From: Lachnospiraceae bacterium
Lineage (GTDB): Bacteria; Bacillota; Clostridia; Lachnospirales; Lachnospiraceae
Assembly: GCA_017624235.1 (NCBI GenBank)
Contig: JAGANL010000023.1
Location: 32,910 to 96,909, forward strand
Reading direction: 5' to 3'
Length of the DNA: 64,000 nucleotides
The translations under genes were made by a program, and so were the position numbers. Positions 45,304 through 54,324 of this stretch are shown here, piece by piece. Within the stretch, counting starts at the first letter, position 1. Every line of letters starts with the position of its first letter. Below the pieces are notes generated by a model. That model was not told the origin of the DNA and ran no database searches. It saw only the letters and a list, made by a program, of their open reading frames with translations.

Positions 45304-47394
45304 TTACGGCTGTTGTGCTACGTCCTTCATGGAGAAGCTGATACGTCCCATTTTATCTTTTCCGAGACATACAACCGTTACCTTATCACCCAAGGTAAGG
45401 ACATCCTCGACATGATTGATTCTCTGCTTAGCAATCTTGGAAATGTGTACCATTCCCTCTTTGCCCGGTGCAAACTCAATAAAGGCACCAAATTCTTTAA
45501 TGCTGACAACAACGCCCTGGAAAATCTGTCCTTCTTCAAAATCGGTTGTAATAATCTTGATCATTTCAACCGCCTTATCCATCATTGCCTTATCTGTTCC
45601 ACATACCGATACCTTTCCATCATCAGAAATATCAATCTTTACACCGGTACGTGCAATAATCTCATTGATGGTCTTGCCGCGCTGTCCTACCACATCGCCG
45701 ATTCTCTCCGGATCAATCTGAACAGAAATAATCTTCGGTGCGTACTTACCAACGGTCGGACGCGGAGCTGAAATAGCAGGCTTCATACAGGTATCCATAA
45801 TGAAGAGTCTTGCATCACGGCATCTTGCAATAGCACCCTCTACGATTGGTCTGGTCAGACCATGTATCTTAATATCCATCTGGATTGCTGTGATACCCTC
45901 TGTCGTACCGGTTACCTTAAAGTCCATATCTCCAAAGAAGTCTTCCAGACCCTGAATATCGGTCAGAAGTACATAATCATCATCTGTTTCACCGGTTACC
46001 AGACCACAGGAAATACCGGCTACCATCTTCTTGATCGGCACACCTGCAGCCATTAAAGCCATACAGGAGGAGCAGGTAGAAGCCATAGAGGTAGAACCAT
46101 TGGATTCAAATGTCTCGGATACGGAACGAATCGCATACGGGAACTCTTCCTCACTCGGAAGTACCGGAATCAAGGCTCTCTCTGCCAGTGCACCATGACC
46201 GATTTCACGGCGTCCCGGTCCTCTGGACGGCTTTGTCTCACCAACCGAATAGGACGGGAAATTGTAATGATGCATATATCTCTTGCAGACCTCATTCTCA
46301 TCCAAGCCGTCAATCTTCTGTACCTCGGATAACGGTGCCAGTGTAACTACGTTGCAAATCTGCGTCTGTCCACGTGTAAACATTGCAGAACCATGTACCC
46401 TCGGAATCGTATCCACCTCAGCCGCAAGCGGTCTGATCTGTGTTATCTCACGTCCATCCGGTCTCTTGTGATCCTTTAAGATCATCTTGCGGACGGTCTT
46501 TTTCTCATACTGATATACTGCCTCACCCAGTACGGCAAGCCACTCTTCGTTCTCTGCAAAGGCTTCTGCCAGTTTTTCCTCAATGACACGGATATTTTCT
46601 TCTCTGGTCTGCTTATCATCGGTAAATACTGCTACTTCCATTTCTTCCGGTGTAACGAGCTTCTTCATCTCTTCAAACATCTCTGCCGGAATAGCGCAGC
46701 TTGTATAAGTATGCTTCGGTTTGCCAACCTCTGCCACGATCTGGTCGATAAAAGCAATGATGGTCTGGTTGATTTCATGCGCCTTATAAATGGCTTCAAT
46801 CATCTTAGCTTCCGGAATCTCATTGGCACCAGCTTCGATCATGATGACTTTTTCTCTGGTAGAAGCAACGGTCAGATTCAAATCCCCGTTCTTCCACTGC
46901 TCCTGAGAAGGATTGATGACAAATTCGCCATCGACCATTCCTACCTGTGTCATCGCACACGGACCATCAAATGGAATGTCGGAAATGCAAGTGGAAATTG
47001 CAGCACCCAGCATTGCTACCAGCTCAGGGCGGCAATCCGGATCTACACTCATAACCATATTGTTTAACGTAACATCATTACGGTAATCCTTTGGGAATAA
47101 CGGACGCATCGGTCTGTCGATTACACGGCTTGTCAGGATGGCATTCTCGGATGCCTTTCCCTCTCTCTTGTTAAATCCACCCGGAATCTTTCCTACCGCA
47201 TATAACTTTTCTTCATACTCTACACTGAGAGGAAAGAAATCAATGCCCTCTCTCGGCTTCTCGGAAGCGGTTGCTGTAGAAAGCACTGTTGTTTCACCAT
47301 ACTGCATAAATGCACAGCCGTTTGCCTGCTTGCCTACCTTACCGATCTCTACACGGAGGGTACGGCCAGCCAGATCCATTGTAAATGTCTTCAT
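45304..47394 (-). CDS. pnp: Polyribonucleotide nucleotidyltransferase (PNPase)
   Basis: PNPase is the phosphorolytic 3'-exoribonuclease of the RNA degradosome. The 696-residue protein has two RNase PH domains (GGFNKREGKASE and ISCGLVTGETDDDYVLLTDI), a KH domain (about 553-610, VVGQRGKTINEI) and a C-terminal S1 domain (about 618-690, IFQGVVVSIKEFGAFIEFAPGKEGMVHISKIA). AAGGAG lies 8 bases before the ATG. rpsO lies upstream, as in most bacteria, with a 303-base gap holding a terminator and a small ORF. Confidence 0.98.
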   Translation of the reverse strand: MKTFTMDLAGRTLRVEIGKVGKQANGCAFMQYGETTVLSTATASEKPREGIDFFPLSVEYEEKLYAVGKIPGGFNKREGKASENAILTSRVIDRPMRPLFPKDYRNDVTLNNMVMSVDPDCRPELVAMLGAAISTCISDIPFDGPCAMTQVGMVDGEFVINPSQEQWKNGDLNLTVASTREKVIMIEAGANEIPEAKMIEAIYKAHEINQTIIAFIDQIVAEVGKPKHTYTSCAIPAEMFEEMKKLVTPEEMEVAVFTDDKQTREENIRVIEEKLAEAFAENEEWLAVLGEAVYQYEKKTVRKMILKDHKRPDGREITQIRPLAAEVDTIPRVHGSAMFTRGQTQICNVVTLAPLSEVQKIDGLDENEVCKRYMHHYNFPSYSVGETKPSRGPGRREIGHGALAERALIPVLPSEEEFPYAIRSVSETFESNGSTSMASTCSSCMALMAAGVPIKKMVAGISCGLVTGETDDDYVLLTDIQGLEDFFGDMDFKVTGTTEGITAIQMDIKIHGLTRPIVEGAIARCRDARLFIMDTCMKPAISAPRPTVGKYAPKIISVQIDPERIGDVVGQRGKTINEIIARTGVKIDISDDGKVSVCGTDKAMMDKAVEMIKIITTDFEEGQIFQGVVVSIKEFGAFIEFAPGKEGMVHISKIAKQRINHVEDVLTLGDKVTVVCLGKDKMGRISFSMKDVAQQP

Positions 47395-47418
47395 ACTGTC
47401 TTCTCCTTTTTTGTTTCT

Positions 47419-47592
47419 TTATAAGCTCAGGTAGAAGATGCCGAAACTACTGAACATGACATGCCCTTCCAAAACATCATACCTGTTCCATATCCTGTGC
47501 CCACGATATACATCCTGCATGTACAGCATGTCCTCTTCAGTGGTCTCGGAAATGTATCCTCTACCTGGTGCCATCTGATTTGCTCCTGTCAT
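47419..47592 (-). CDS. Small ORF between rpsO and pnp (57 residues)
   Basis: Reading the minus strand gives ATG at 47592 to TAA at 47419: a 57-residue product starting MTGANQMAPGRGYIS, with DMLYMQDVYRGHRIWNRYDVLEG (two stretches) in the middle and a hydrophobic end (SSFGIFYLSL). AGGAG-type site GGAG lies five bases before the ATG. It ends 24 bases before the pnp ATG and starts 60 bases after the rpsO terminator, so it could be read with pnp. No known family is recognised. The mixed, aromatic-rich composition looks coding, but chance is possible. Confidence 0.45.
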   Translation of the reverse strand: MTGANQMAPGRGYISETTEEDMLYMQDVYRGHRIWNRYDVLEGHVMFSSFGIFYLSL

Positions 47593-47653
47593 CACATCTC
47601 CTATTTGCTCTTTTTATCCATTGATATCAAAAGGAATATGTGATAACAGATTG

Positions 47654-47687
47654 AAAAGGCGGAATGCGTATTGCCCTTCCGCCTTTT
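47654..47687 (-). terminator. Terminator after rpsO
   Basis: Perfect 11-base arms AAAAGGCGGAA and TTCCGCCTTTT (47654-47664, 47677-47687) lie 10 bases past the rpsO stop. Termination here means pnp and the small ORF need another promoter or read-through; I see no strong one. Confidence 0.85.
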
Positions 47688-47697
47688 AGTTTTGAAA

Positions 47698-47964
47698 TTA
47701 TTTTCTAATTCCGAGTTTTTCAATTAACGCACGATATCTTTCAATATCGGTTTTCTTTAAATAGTCAAGTAAACCACGTCTCTGACCAACCATCTTCAGA
47801 AGACCTCTTCTGGAATGATGATCCTTCTGATGCTCCTTTAAGTGCTCGGTAAGCTCCTGAATCCTTGCTGTTAATACTGCGATCTGTACTTCCGGTGAAC
47901 CTGTGTCTCCTTCTGTTCTCGCATACTCTTTGATGATTGCTGTTTTCTTTTCTTTAGAAATCAT
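47698..47964 (-). CDS. rpsO: Ribosomal protein uS15
   Basis: The 88-residue product is S15, which binds 16S rRNA in the central domain of the small subunit. The sequence shows [23 protein letters not shown] and [22 protein letters not shown], both family-diagnostic. AGGAGG lies eight bases before the ATG at 47964. In E. coli the protein represses its own mRNA; a leader of roughly 85 bases here could serve this. Confidence 0.98.
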   Translation of the reverse strand: MISKEKKTAIIKEYARTEGDTGSPEVQIAVLTARIQELTEHLKEHQKDHHSRRGLLKMVGQRRGLLDYLKKTDIERYRALIEKLGIRK

Positions 47965-48056
47965 TTTCGTTTCCTCCTGCATTCTATTCTCACCATCCAC
48001 TAAGATACAGGTCGGAGTTGTCCTGTTTCTGAGTAGAGGCTAGTTCATACTGATTT

Positions 48057-48085
48057 AGTATAACACAACTGCAGTTCTCTGTAAA
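48057..48085 (-). promoter_or_regulatory. rpsO promoter
   Basis: On the minus strand, TTTACA (48080-48085) and TATACT (48057-48062) are 17 bases apart, predicting a start near 48050 and a leader of about 85 bases before rpsO. Confidence 0.75.
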
Positions 48086-48134
48086 CTACAAATTTATCAA
48101 AGTTTCAAAATCAAAATCATATCCACTTTTACTG

Positions 48135-49202
48135 TTATGGAAGAATCCGCCGTACTGCTGCCGGTGTCCGGTAATAGGCGTTGGAAATCTTGATGCCTGT
48201 ACGAGGGCTGCTGGCATGTACCACCTGCCCGTTTCCGATATAAATCGCTACATGGTTGATCGTACCGTTCTTCGCATAAAAGAAAAGATCGCCCGGCTGT
48301 GCTTCTGAGGCATTGATTTTTGTCCCATATCCTGCCTGTGCTCTGGAAGAATGCGGCAGTGAAATTCCAAACTGCTTGTAAACACTGAGGACAAAGCCGG
48401 AGCAATCGGCTCCCTTTGTCAGGCTCACACCGCCCCAAACATAAGGATTTCCAACATATTTTTTAGCAAACTGCACCAAATCGACCCTGGTATTGGACAC
48501 TCCCTGTCCGTACATCAGCTCCTTCATGCTGACCGCCGTTCCCAGCTTTTCCTCAATATCCACATAATCGAGCGAAACAAAGGCCTGGTCATCATCCAGC
48601 ATAATTTCCGCCCAGCCGTCCAACAGATTGACGACCTCCAGCTCCTCTTCAATCGGAACCAGCGTAAGTACAATAGAATTCGTATTCGGTTCTCCGCGTA
48701 CCTTCAGCGTAGTCGTATTGACGGTTGCAATCGTGGTCACAACCTCCTTCGCTCTGGCCTCTGCCGCTTCTTCGGTATACAGATAGTCCAGACTGACGTA
48801 GCCCTCTACCTTTCCGGATTTGATATGCGCCCAGCCGTCTGCTTCCTCCAAAATCTCACACGCTGTATCCTTAGGCATCTTACCGACGAGCTTTTCTCCC
48901 TCTCCCGGCTTCTCCCGAATGTTCAGGTGATTGTCCACATGCGCAATCCCCAGATTGGTATATCCCCACAAATCCGCCTTATCATCCTCTGCCTCTTCCA
49001 GCGTTTCTGCAGAATACAGCACATCATCTGTCTTTTTCAGCTTCTCCCGATATTCCTGCGGCTGCTCCTCCACATTCAATACCGTCTCTACTCCTGCCGT
49101 TTGAAAATGCAGGATATTTGTCTCTTCCGCAGCAGCTGCACCGCCTGCTATCAGCAAAGTCAGGGCCAGAACACCCAGACTCATCCGTATCCTTTTGTTC
49201 AT
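48135..49202 (-). CDS. Secreted NlpC/P60 peptidoglycan hydrolase with SH3 domains
   Basis: The 355-residue protein has a signal peptide (KRIRMSLGVLALTLLIAGGAAAAEE) and two bacterial SH3 repeats (about 75-135 and 150-215, each with a LNIREKPG or LKVRGEPN start). The C-terminal NlpC/P60 D,L-endopeptidase carries Cys in GADCSGFVLSVYKQFG, His in NHVAIYIGNGQVVHASS, and a further polar residue. Such enzymes cut the D-Glu to meso-DAP bond of peptidoglycan during growth. GGAG lies seven bases before the ATG at 49202. It has a WalR-type box at its promoter. Confidence 0.93.
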   Translation of the reverse strand: MNKRIRMSLGVLALTLLIAGGAAAAEETNILHFQTAGVETVLNVEEQPQEYREKLKKTDDVLYSAETLEEAEDDKADLWGYTNLGIAHVDNHLNIREKPGEGEKLVGKMPKDTACEILEEADGWAHIKSGKVEGYVSLDYLYTEEAAEARAKEVVTTIATVNTTTLKVRGEPNTNSIVLTLVPIEEELEVVNLLDGWAEIMLDDDQAFVSLDYVDIEEKLGTAVSMKELMYGQGVSNTRVDLVQFAKKYVGNPYVWGGVSLTKGADCSGFVLSVYKQFGISLPHSSRAQAGYGTKINASEAQPGDLFFYAKNGTINHVAIYIGNGQVVHASSPRTGIKISNAYYRTPAAVRRILP

Positions 49203-49230
49203 TCCGTATCTCCATCTGTTTCGCAAAATT

Positions 49231-49247
49231 GTTACAAAATTGTTACA
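49231..49247 (-). promoter_or_regulatory. WalR-type box at the NlpC/P60 promoter
   Basis: The minus strand reads TGTAAC-N5-TGTAAC, an exact match to the WalR (YycF) direct-repeat consensus TGTWAH-N5-TGTWAH. It starts beyond the -10, around or just past the predicted transcription start (near 49246), so bound WalR may repress rather than activate, or it may answer to another site further upstream. Confidence 0.65.
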
Positions 49248-49253
49248 GATGCT

Positions 49254-49283
49254 ATTATAGACGGAGCTGTCGATATTTGTCAA
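49254..49283 (-). promoter_or_regulatory. Promoter of the NlpC/P60 gene
   Basis: On the minus strand, TTGACA (49278-49283) and TATAAT (49254-49259) are 18 bases apart: consensus hexamers with a slightly long spacer. Confidence 0.8.
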
Positions 49284-49302
49284 CCGCGTTCATACGATTT
49301 CC

Positions 49303-50946
49303 TTATTCTTCTAAACCCGGTTCATTTTCCAGAATGGAAAATGCGATATTCGTAGCATGATCTGCAATACGCTCCAGCGCAGATACCACATCCGAAAAAA
49401 TCATACCGGCTTCCGGAGAGCACTCATTCTTTGTCAGACGTTCCACATGAGCCCTCTGAAGTTCTCTTTCCTTCTCATCCACCGCCTCTTCCAGCTGCAT
49501 AATATCATGCACATGCTCTTCATTTCCCTTTGCAAACATATCAATGGAATACTGCACGATCTTATTCACCATCTCCAGCATATCGCCCATCTCATGCTGC
49601 GCCTCCCGGCTGAATTTCACTCCGTTCTCTCTGCGCTGCCTTGCAGAATCCGCCATATTCTCCGCATGGTCTCCGATACGTTCAATGTCATTGGCCACAT
49701 GGAACAGCGCACCAATGCTCTTCTGATCTTCGATAGGAAGAGCCGTCTGATTGATTTTTACCAGATAATCGGTAATCGCTTTGTTCAGAAAATTGATATT
49801 CTCCTCTACCCGATAGACCTCCTCAATATCCTCTTCGTCCAGTGTAATCAGGGCATTCATGGCACGATTGAGATTCTCGCTGGCCAAAGATGCCATCCGC
49901 TCCAGTTCCTTAATGCCCTCTACCACTGCAGTCGCCGGATTGAAGACAACCTTCTCTCCAATATACTTTAACTGGAAGTTTGCACGATAACCTACCTTGA
50001 CATCCTCACCAGGTATCAGCAGATAGGTCAGCTTCACAATCCAGTTTGAGAATGGGAAAAGAATAATCACCTGGAATACCTTTATAATCGTATGTGCATT
50101 TGCCACAAAGCGTCCTGCATTCTGCCCGGATATGTCACGAATGATATCCACAATGCCGCTGCCTGCTACAATCAGAATGACAAAAACAATGGCAGATCCG
50201 ATTACATTAAACAGAAAATGAATCATTGCCGCGCGCTTTGCATCCTTTTTACCTGCAAGCGATGCCAACAGCGCCGATACGCAGGAACCTATATTACAGC
50301 CCAATACAATAAACATGGTAATAGGAAGGGCCAAAAGTCCCTGACTTGCCATCAGAAGTACAATGCTGACCGTTACCGAAGAACTTTGGATGATTGCCGT
50401 CAAAACAAAACCGACCAAAACGGCCAGAAACTGATTCTCCAGCGACCCTAAAATTTCCACAATCTTAGGCGATTCTCTCAACCCGGCCATAGCATCCGAC
50501 ATTCCGGTAAGTCCCATAAACAGCACACCAAAGCCTAAAACTACTTCTCCGACCTTTTTGATATTTTCGTTCTTTGCAAACATCACTGCCAGAACACCGG
50601 CCAATAAGAAAACCGGAGCCACCTCCGACAGATTGAAGGAAACAAGCTGTGAGGTCACCGTCGTACCAATATTGGCACCAAAAATCACACCCGCCGCCTG
50701 ATAAAGATTCATCAGTCCTGAATTGACAAAACTGACTACCATGACCGTACATGCGGAAGAAGATTGCACGATTCCGGTAAAAATAATACCGACAATCATT
50801 CCCATAAACCGATTGCTCGTAAACATCTCCAGAATCTTACGCAGCTTATCTCCGGCTGCTTTTTCAATGCCCTCGCTCATCAACTTCATCCCAAATAAGA
50901 ACAGACCGAGACCGCCTGCCAGCGCTAATAGAATTGAGGCTTCCAT
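49303..50946 (-). CDS. Na/Pi cotransporter family protein with PhoU-like domain
   Basis: The 547-residue protein has an N-terminal Na/phosphate symporter part with paired inverted repeats (GANIGTTVTSQLVSFN and SSSVTVSIVLLMASQGL) and about eight membrane helices. The C-terminal PhoU-like helical domain spans about 330-540. NptA-type transporters take up phosphate; in Firmicutes the fused PhoU part may regulate it. The ATG at 50946 starts directly with the first helix. It is a single gene between ribF and the NlpC gene. Confidence 0.9.
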   Translation of the reverse strand: MEASILLALAGGLGLFLFGMKLMSEGIEKAAGDKLRKILEMFTSNRFMGMIVGIIFTGIVQSSSACTVMVVSFVNSGLMNLYQAAGVIFGANIGTTVTSQLVSFNLSEVAPVFLLAGVLAVMFAKNENIKKVGEVVLGFGVLFMGLTGMSDAMAGLRESPKIVEILGSLENQFLAVLVGFVLTAIIQSSSVTVSIVLLMASQGLLALPITMFIVLGCNIGSCVSALLASLAGKKDAKRAAMIHFLFNVIGSAIVFVILIVAGSGIVDIIRDISGQNAGRFVANAHTIIKVFQVIILFPFSNWIVKLTYLLIPGEDVKVGYRANFQLKYIGEKVVFNPATAVVEGIKELERMASLASENLNRAMNALITLDEEDIEEVYRVEENINFLNKAITDYLVKINQTALPIEDQKSIGALFHVANDIERIGDHAENMADSARQRRENGVKFSREAQHEMGDMLEMVNKIVQYSIDMFAKGNEEHVHDIMQLEEAVDEKERELQRAHVERLTKNECSPEAGMIFSDVVSALERIADHATNIAFSILENEPGLEE

Positions 50947-51023
50947 ATTCTTTTGTATTCCCTTCTTCTTTCATTTTACCTTGTTTTTACAAAGACTTTA
51001 CTTTTATTTTACGGGAAAACAAA

Positions 51024-51050
51024 AAAACTGACAAGTACCTTATCAGTTTT
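51024..51050 (-). terminator. Terminator of the ribF operon
   Basis: Arms AAAACTGA and TCAGTTTT (51024-51031, 51043-51050) precede a minus-strand T-run. The 3' part overlaps the ribF stop codon. Confidence 0.75.
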
Positions 51051-51978
51051 TCCTCATTTTTTCCAGAAAGTAACTGCGTCCCTCCGCAATATCCTTCTGC
51101 ATCTGACTCTTCAATTGTTCCACACCTTCAAAACGCATCTCCGGCCGCTTATAATGAAGCAGATCCACTTCCACCTGCTGACCGTATATTTCCTCGGAAA
51201 AATCATACAGATAGGTTTCCGCTCCGATGACCCTCTCCCTGCTGACCGTAGGCTTATACCCTATATTAGTGATTCCGTTCAAAAGCCTTCCGCCAAATCG
51301 CACCTGCGCATAATAGACCCCATTGGGCGGCAGAAGCTTTTCCTTTTCCGGCAGCTGGTTCACCGTCGGCATCCCGATCGACCTTCCCAGCTTTCTGCCA
51401 TGCACCACCTCTCCGGTAATCCGGTATGGCTCCCCCAAAAGGCGGGCCGCCATTTCCATGTTGCCCTTTTCTACCTCCTCTCTCAGGTAGGTAGAACTGA
51501 TTTCTCTTCCATTCTCACAGATTTTGTCAATGATTCCGACCCGATATCCATACCGGCCTGAAAGCCTGTGCAAAAGTGCTGCATTTCCGGCTCCTCCGGC
51601 TCCAAAGGAAAGATCCGTGCCGGCCGCTATAAAGCGGGTATTCAGGCTTTCTGACAGTATCTCCTTTACAAACTGTTCCGCAGGCATGGCTGCCGTTGTC
51701 GTATTCAGTGGGAATTCCACAAGCACATCGACTCCCATGGCAGCAAAACGCCGTCTCTTTTCCTCCCTGGTAGTCAGCTCCTGTACCGTTTTCCCCGAAA
51801 AGAAAGAGGCTGCCGGCGGATCAAAGGTAAAAACGACTGCCAGAAGCCCCTGCGACTTACAGGCTAATATTTCCTGCAAAAGCCGTTTATGCCCCCTGTG
51901 TATACCGTCAAATTTACCGATGGCTACAGCGCTTTTTTCTCCCAGCTTAAAATGTGTTCTTCCTGCTATAAACTGCAT
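51043..51978 (-). CDS. ribF: Bifunctional riboflavin kinase / FAD synthetase
   Basis: RibF makes FMN and FAD. The 311-residue protein has the N-terminal adenylyltransferase motif GKFDGIHRGHKRLL (about 22-35) and the C-terminal kinase domain (RSIGMPTVNQ, NGITNIGYKPTV, LYDFSEEIYGQ). It follows truB by 3 bases, the usual Firmicutes pairing. No FMN riboswitch precedes it. Confidence 0.96.
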   Translation of the reverse strand: MQFIAGRTHFKLGEKSAVAIGKFDGIHRGHKRLLQEILACKSQGLLAVVFTFDPPAASFFSGKTVQELTTREEKRRRFAAMGVDVLVEFPLNTTTAAMPAEQFVKEILSESLNTRFIAAGTDLSFGAGGAGNAALLHRLSGRYGYRVGIIDKICENGREISSTYLREEVEKGNMEMAARLLGEPYRITGEVVHGRKLGRSIGMPTVNQLPEKEKLLPPNGVYYAQVRFGGRLLNGITNIGYKPTVSRERVIGAETYLYDFSEEIYGQQVEVDLLHYKRPEMRFEGVEQLKSQMQKDIAEGRSYFLEKMRKN

Positions 51979-51981
51979 CTG

Positions 51982-52893
51982 TCACTCTTCCCGTTCCAAA
52001 AACATTTTGACCGGCTTTACCAGTCCGCTTTTCCTTTCCGCCTGAAAAATACCGTAAAATCTGCCCTTGTGGTCGTAAAGCCTGATCTGTTCCCTGTCCT
52101 CAAGACTTTCCACTTTTTCTCCTAACAGCCTTACAGGCAGGCTGTTTCCGTTCTGCACAAGCCGGATGCCGGACTCCAAAACACAGCATTTCCGATACTG
52201 TTCAAACAATCGGTCCACCGGTGTAACAACATCCATAAGCTCTCCTGCGTCCTTTTTATCCTGAAGAACAGCCAGAGTGCATGCTTTCTCCAGCGTAAAG
52301 CACCCGACTCTCGTTCTTTTCAGGGATTTCATTGCACCACCGCAGCCCAACTTCTCGCCGATGTCCTGACAGAGGGTTCTGATATAGGTGCCCTTGGAGC
52401 AGGTCACCCGCATCGTGGCAAATGGAATCTTTACCTCCAATATCTCCAGCGAAAAAATCTGTACCCTCCTCGCCCTGCGCTCCACAGTTTTGCCTTCCCT
52501 TGCCAGCTCATACAGCTTCTTTCCATTCACCTTTAAAGCAGAATACATCGGCGGTATCTGGTCGTATTCTCCGACAAAAGACAAAGCTGCCTGACGGAAG
52601 GCTTCTTCCGTCACCTCCACTTTTTTTTCAGACAGGATACTGCCGCTTAAATCCTGTGTATCCGTTGTAATGCCAAGCTGCAGACAGGCCTCATATTCCT
52701 TTGTTTCATCCGTCAGCATATCACAAAGCTTTGTGGCATTGCCCAGACAGACCGGCAGCACTCCGACTGCATCCGGGTCAAGCGTTCCCGTATGTCCGAT
52801 TTTTCGCTGTCCCGCAATTCCCCTGAGCTTTGCTACCACGTCATGGGAGGTAAAACCGGCTTCTTTATATACATTGATGACTCCGTTTATCAC
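51982..52893 (-). CDS. truB: tRNA pseudouridine(55) synthase TruB
   Basis: TruB makes the universal pseudouridine 55 of tRNA. The 303-residue product has the GVINVYKEAGFTSHDVVAKLR start and the catalytic-aspartate motif HTGTLDPDAVGVLP (about 37-50), plus the RTxxGxF-like RTRVGCFTLEKA. It lies 3 bases from nrnA and ribF. Confidence 0.97.
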   Translation of the reverse strand: MINGVINVYKEAGFTSHDVVAKLRGIAGQRKIGHTGTLDPDAVGVLPVCLGNATKLCDMLTDETKEYEACLQLGITTDTQDLSGSILSEKKVEVTEEAFRQAALSFVGEYDQIPPMYSALKVNGKKLYELAREGKTVERRARRVQIFSLEILEVKIPFATMRVTCSKGTYIRTLCQDIGEKLGCGGAMKSLKRTRVGCFTLEKACTLAVLQDKKDAGELMDVVTPVDRLFEQYRKCCVLESGIRLVQNGNSLPVRLLGEKVESLEDREQIRLYDHKGRFYGIFQAERKSGLVKPVKMFLEREE

Positions 52894-52896
52894 AAT

Positions 52897-53862
52897 TTAA
52901 TCCTTCTTCTCAAACTGTTTTTCAATCTGCCGTGACAAATTATTGATGACATCGTGATATGTACCGCTCATCGTGCAGCCTGCAGCACGCACATGACCGC
53001 CTCCGCCAAAATACCCGGCCACCTCTGCCACATTGACCTTTTCATTGGAACGCAGACTGACCTTGTACTCCAGAATACCTGTCTGGTACAAAAAGACAGC
53101 ACAGTCAACTCCCTTCGTATTTCGAAGCTGGCTTACGATGCCATCCAGATCCTGCGGTGTTACCCCGTAAAAATCCATAGTCTTCTTTTCAATCACGCTG
53201 ACGATACAGCGTCCATCCATGAACATAACACTCTCTAACAGTGCACGGCCCAGAATCTGATTCTGCACATAGGTTTTCTCATAAAAAGTCTCTTCAATGA
53301 GCTTTGTAAAATCAAAACCATAACCGATCAATTCCGCACCAATGCGCATCGTCTCCGGTGATGTATTGGAATACTGGAACACTCCTGTATCATGAATGAT
53401 GCCCAGATAAACTGCTTTTGCAATATCAGCATCCAGATATTCCCGTTTCATCAGCCCGTAAACCAGTTCACTGGTAGAGCTTGCCGAAGGAACCACGTAA
53501 TTCTCATCACCGCATCCATACTCATTGCTGATATGATGATCAATGTTGATTCTTTTTCCAGCCTGTTCAAACAGCTTTTGTGCTGCTCCCAGTCTGTCTG
53601 CGGAGCAATCCAGTGCAAAAAATACATCAAACCGCTCTGCTTCGTCTGGTTTCGTACTGATTTCCTCTGCCCCCTTCAGGCAGTTGTATATATCTGCCGG
53701 TTTCTCCAGAAAAACCGTAACTTCCGCACCCTTCACCGCTTTTTTCAGGTAAAGGGAGAGTGCGATACAGGAGCCCACACAGTCTCCGTCCGGACGGATA
53801 TGTCCGCTGATTCCAATCTTTTCTGCACCGCAGCATATTTTTTCCAAATCCAATGTCTGCAT
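52897..53862 (-). CDS. nrnA: DHH/DHHA1 phosphoesterase NrnA (oligoribonuclease / pAp phosphatase)
   Basis: NrnA degrades short oligonucleotides and pAp. The 321-residue product has the DHH-family motifs GHIRPDGDCVGS, FFALDCSAD and DHHISNEYG, and ends in a DHHA1 domain with GYFGGGGHVRAAG. Its place between rbfA and truB is typical for Firmicutes. Confidence 0.95.
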   Translation of the reverse strand: MQTLDLEKICCGAEKIGISGHIRPDGDCVGSCIALSLYLKKAVKGAEVTVFLEKPADIYNCLKGAEEISTKPDEAERFDVFFALDCSADRLGAAQKLFEQAGKRINIDHHISNEYGCGDENYVVPSASSTSELVYGLMKREYLDADIAKAVYLGIIHDTGVFQYSNTSPETMRIGAELIGYGFDFTKLIEETFYEKTYVQNQILGRALLESVMFMDGRCIVSVIEKKTMDFYGVTPQDLDGIVSQLRNTKGVDCAVFLYQTGILEYKVSLRSNEKVNVAEVAGYFGGGGHVRAAGCTMSGTYHDVINNLSRQIEKQFEKKD

Positions 53863-53890
53863 ACTCCCTATGCCTTCTTTCTACAAACTT

Positions 53891-54298
53891 CTATTCGCTT
53901 TCAGCCGGTTCTGTTCCGTCTGAGACATCTGTTTCTCTTTCATGTATATCCCGGTTCACTTCATCAATCTTCCGTGACATATCCACTCCGTACGCAATAG
54001 ACTGATCCAATACAAAACGGATTTCCGGTGTGTTGCGAAGATTGATGGTCTTTGCCAGCTTTCCGCGGATAAAGCCCTCCGCACTTTTCAGCCCTGCAAG
54101 GGTAGCCTCCTGCGCCTGTTCATCACCCAGCACACTGATCCACGCCTTACAGTTCTTTAAATCCGGCGAAACCTCCACCGCCACCACACTGGTAAGGGGA
54201 CTGATTCTCGGGTCCTTGATTTCCCCGCGGATGATTTCCGCGAGCACTCTTTGAACCTCTCCGTTAATTCTGATATTTTTTACGCTGTTTTTTCTCAT
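53891..54298 (-). CDS. rbfA: Ribosome-binding factor A
   Basis: RbfA assists maturation of the 30S subunit and cold adaptation. The 135-residue KH-type protein has INGEVQRVLAEIIRGEIKDPRISPLTSVVAVEVSPDLKN, its family signature, and an acidic C-terminus. It lies 26 bases after infB. Confidence 0.96.
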   Translation of the reverse strand: MRKNSVKNIRINGEVQRVLAEIIRGEIKDPRISPLTSVVAVEVSPDLKNCKAWISVLGDEQAQEATLAGLKSAEGFIRGKLAKTINLRNTPEIRFVLDQSIAYGVDMSRKIDEVNRDIHERETDVSDGTEPAESE

Positions 54299-54324
54299 GA
54301 GCGCCTGTTCCTCCGTCTTATAGC

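Noticed and set aside
51979-52000. FMN riboswitch before ribF
   Set aside because: ribF follows truB by 3 bases; no leader exists and no RFN-type conserved blocks were seen.
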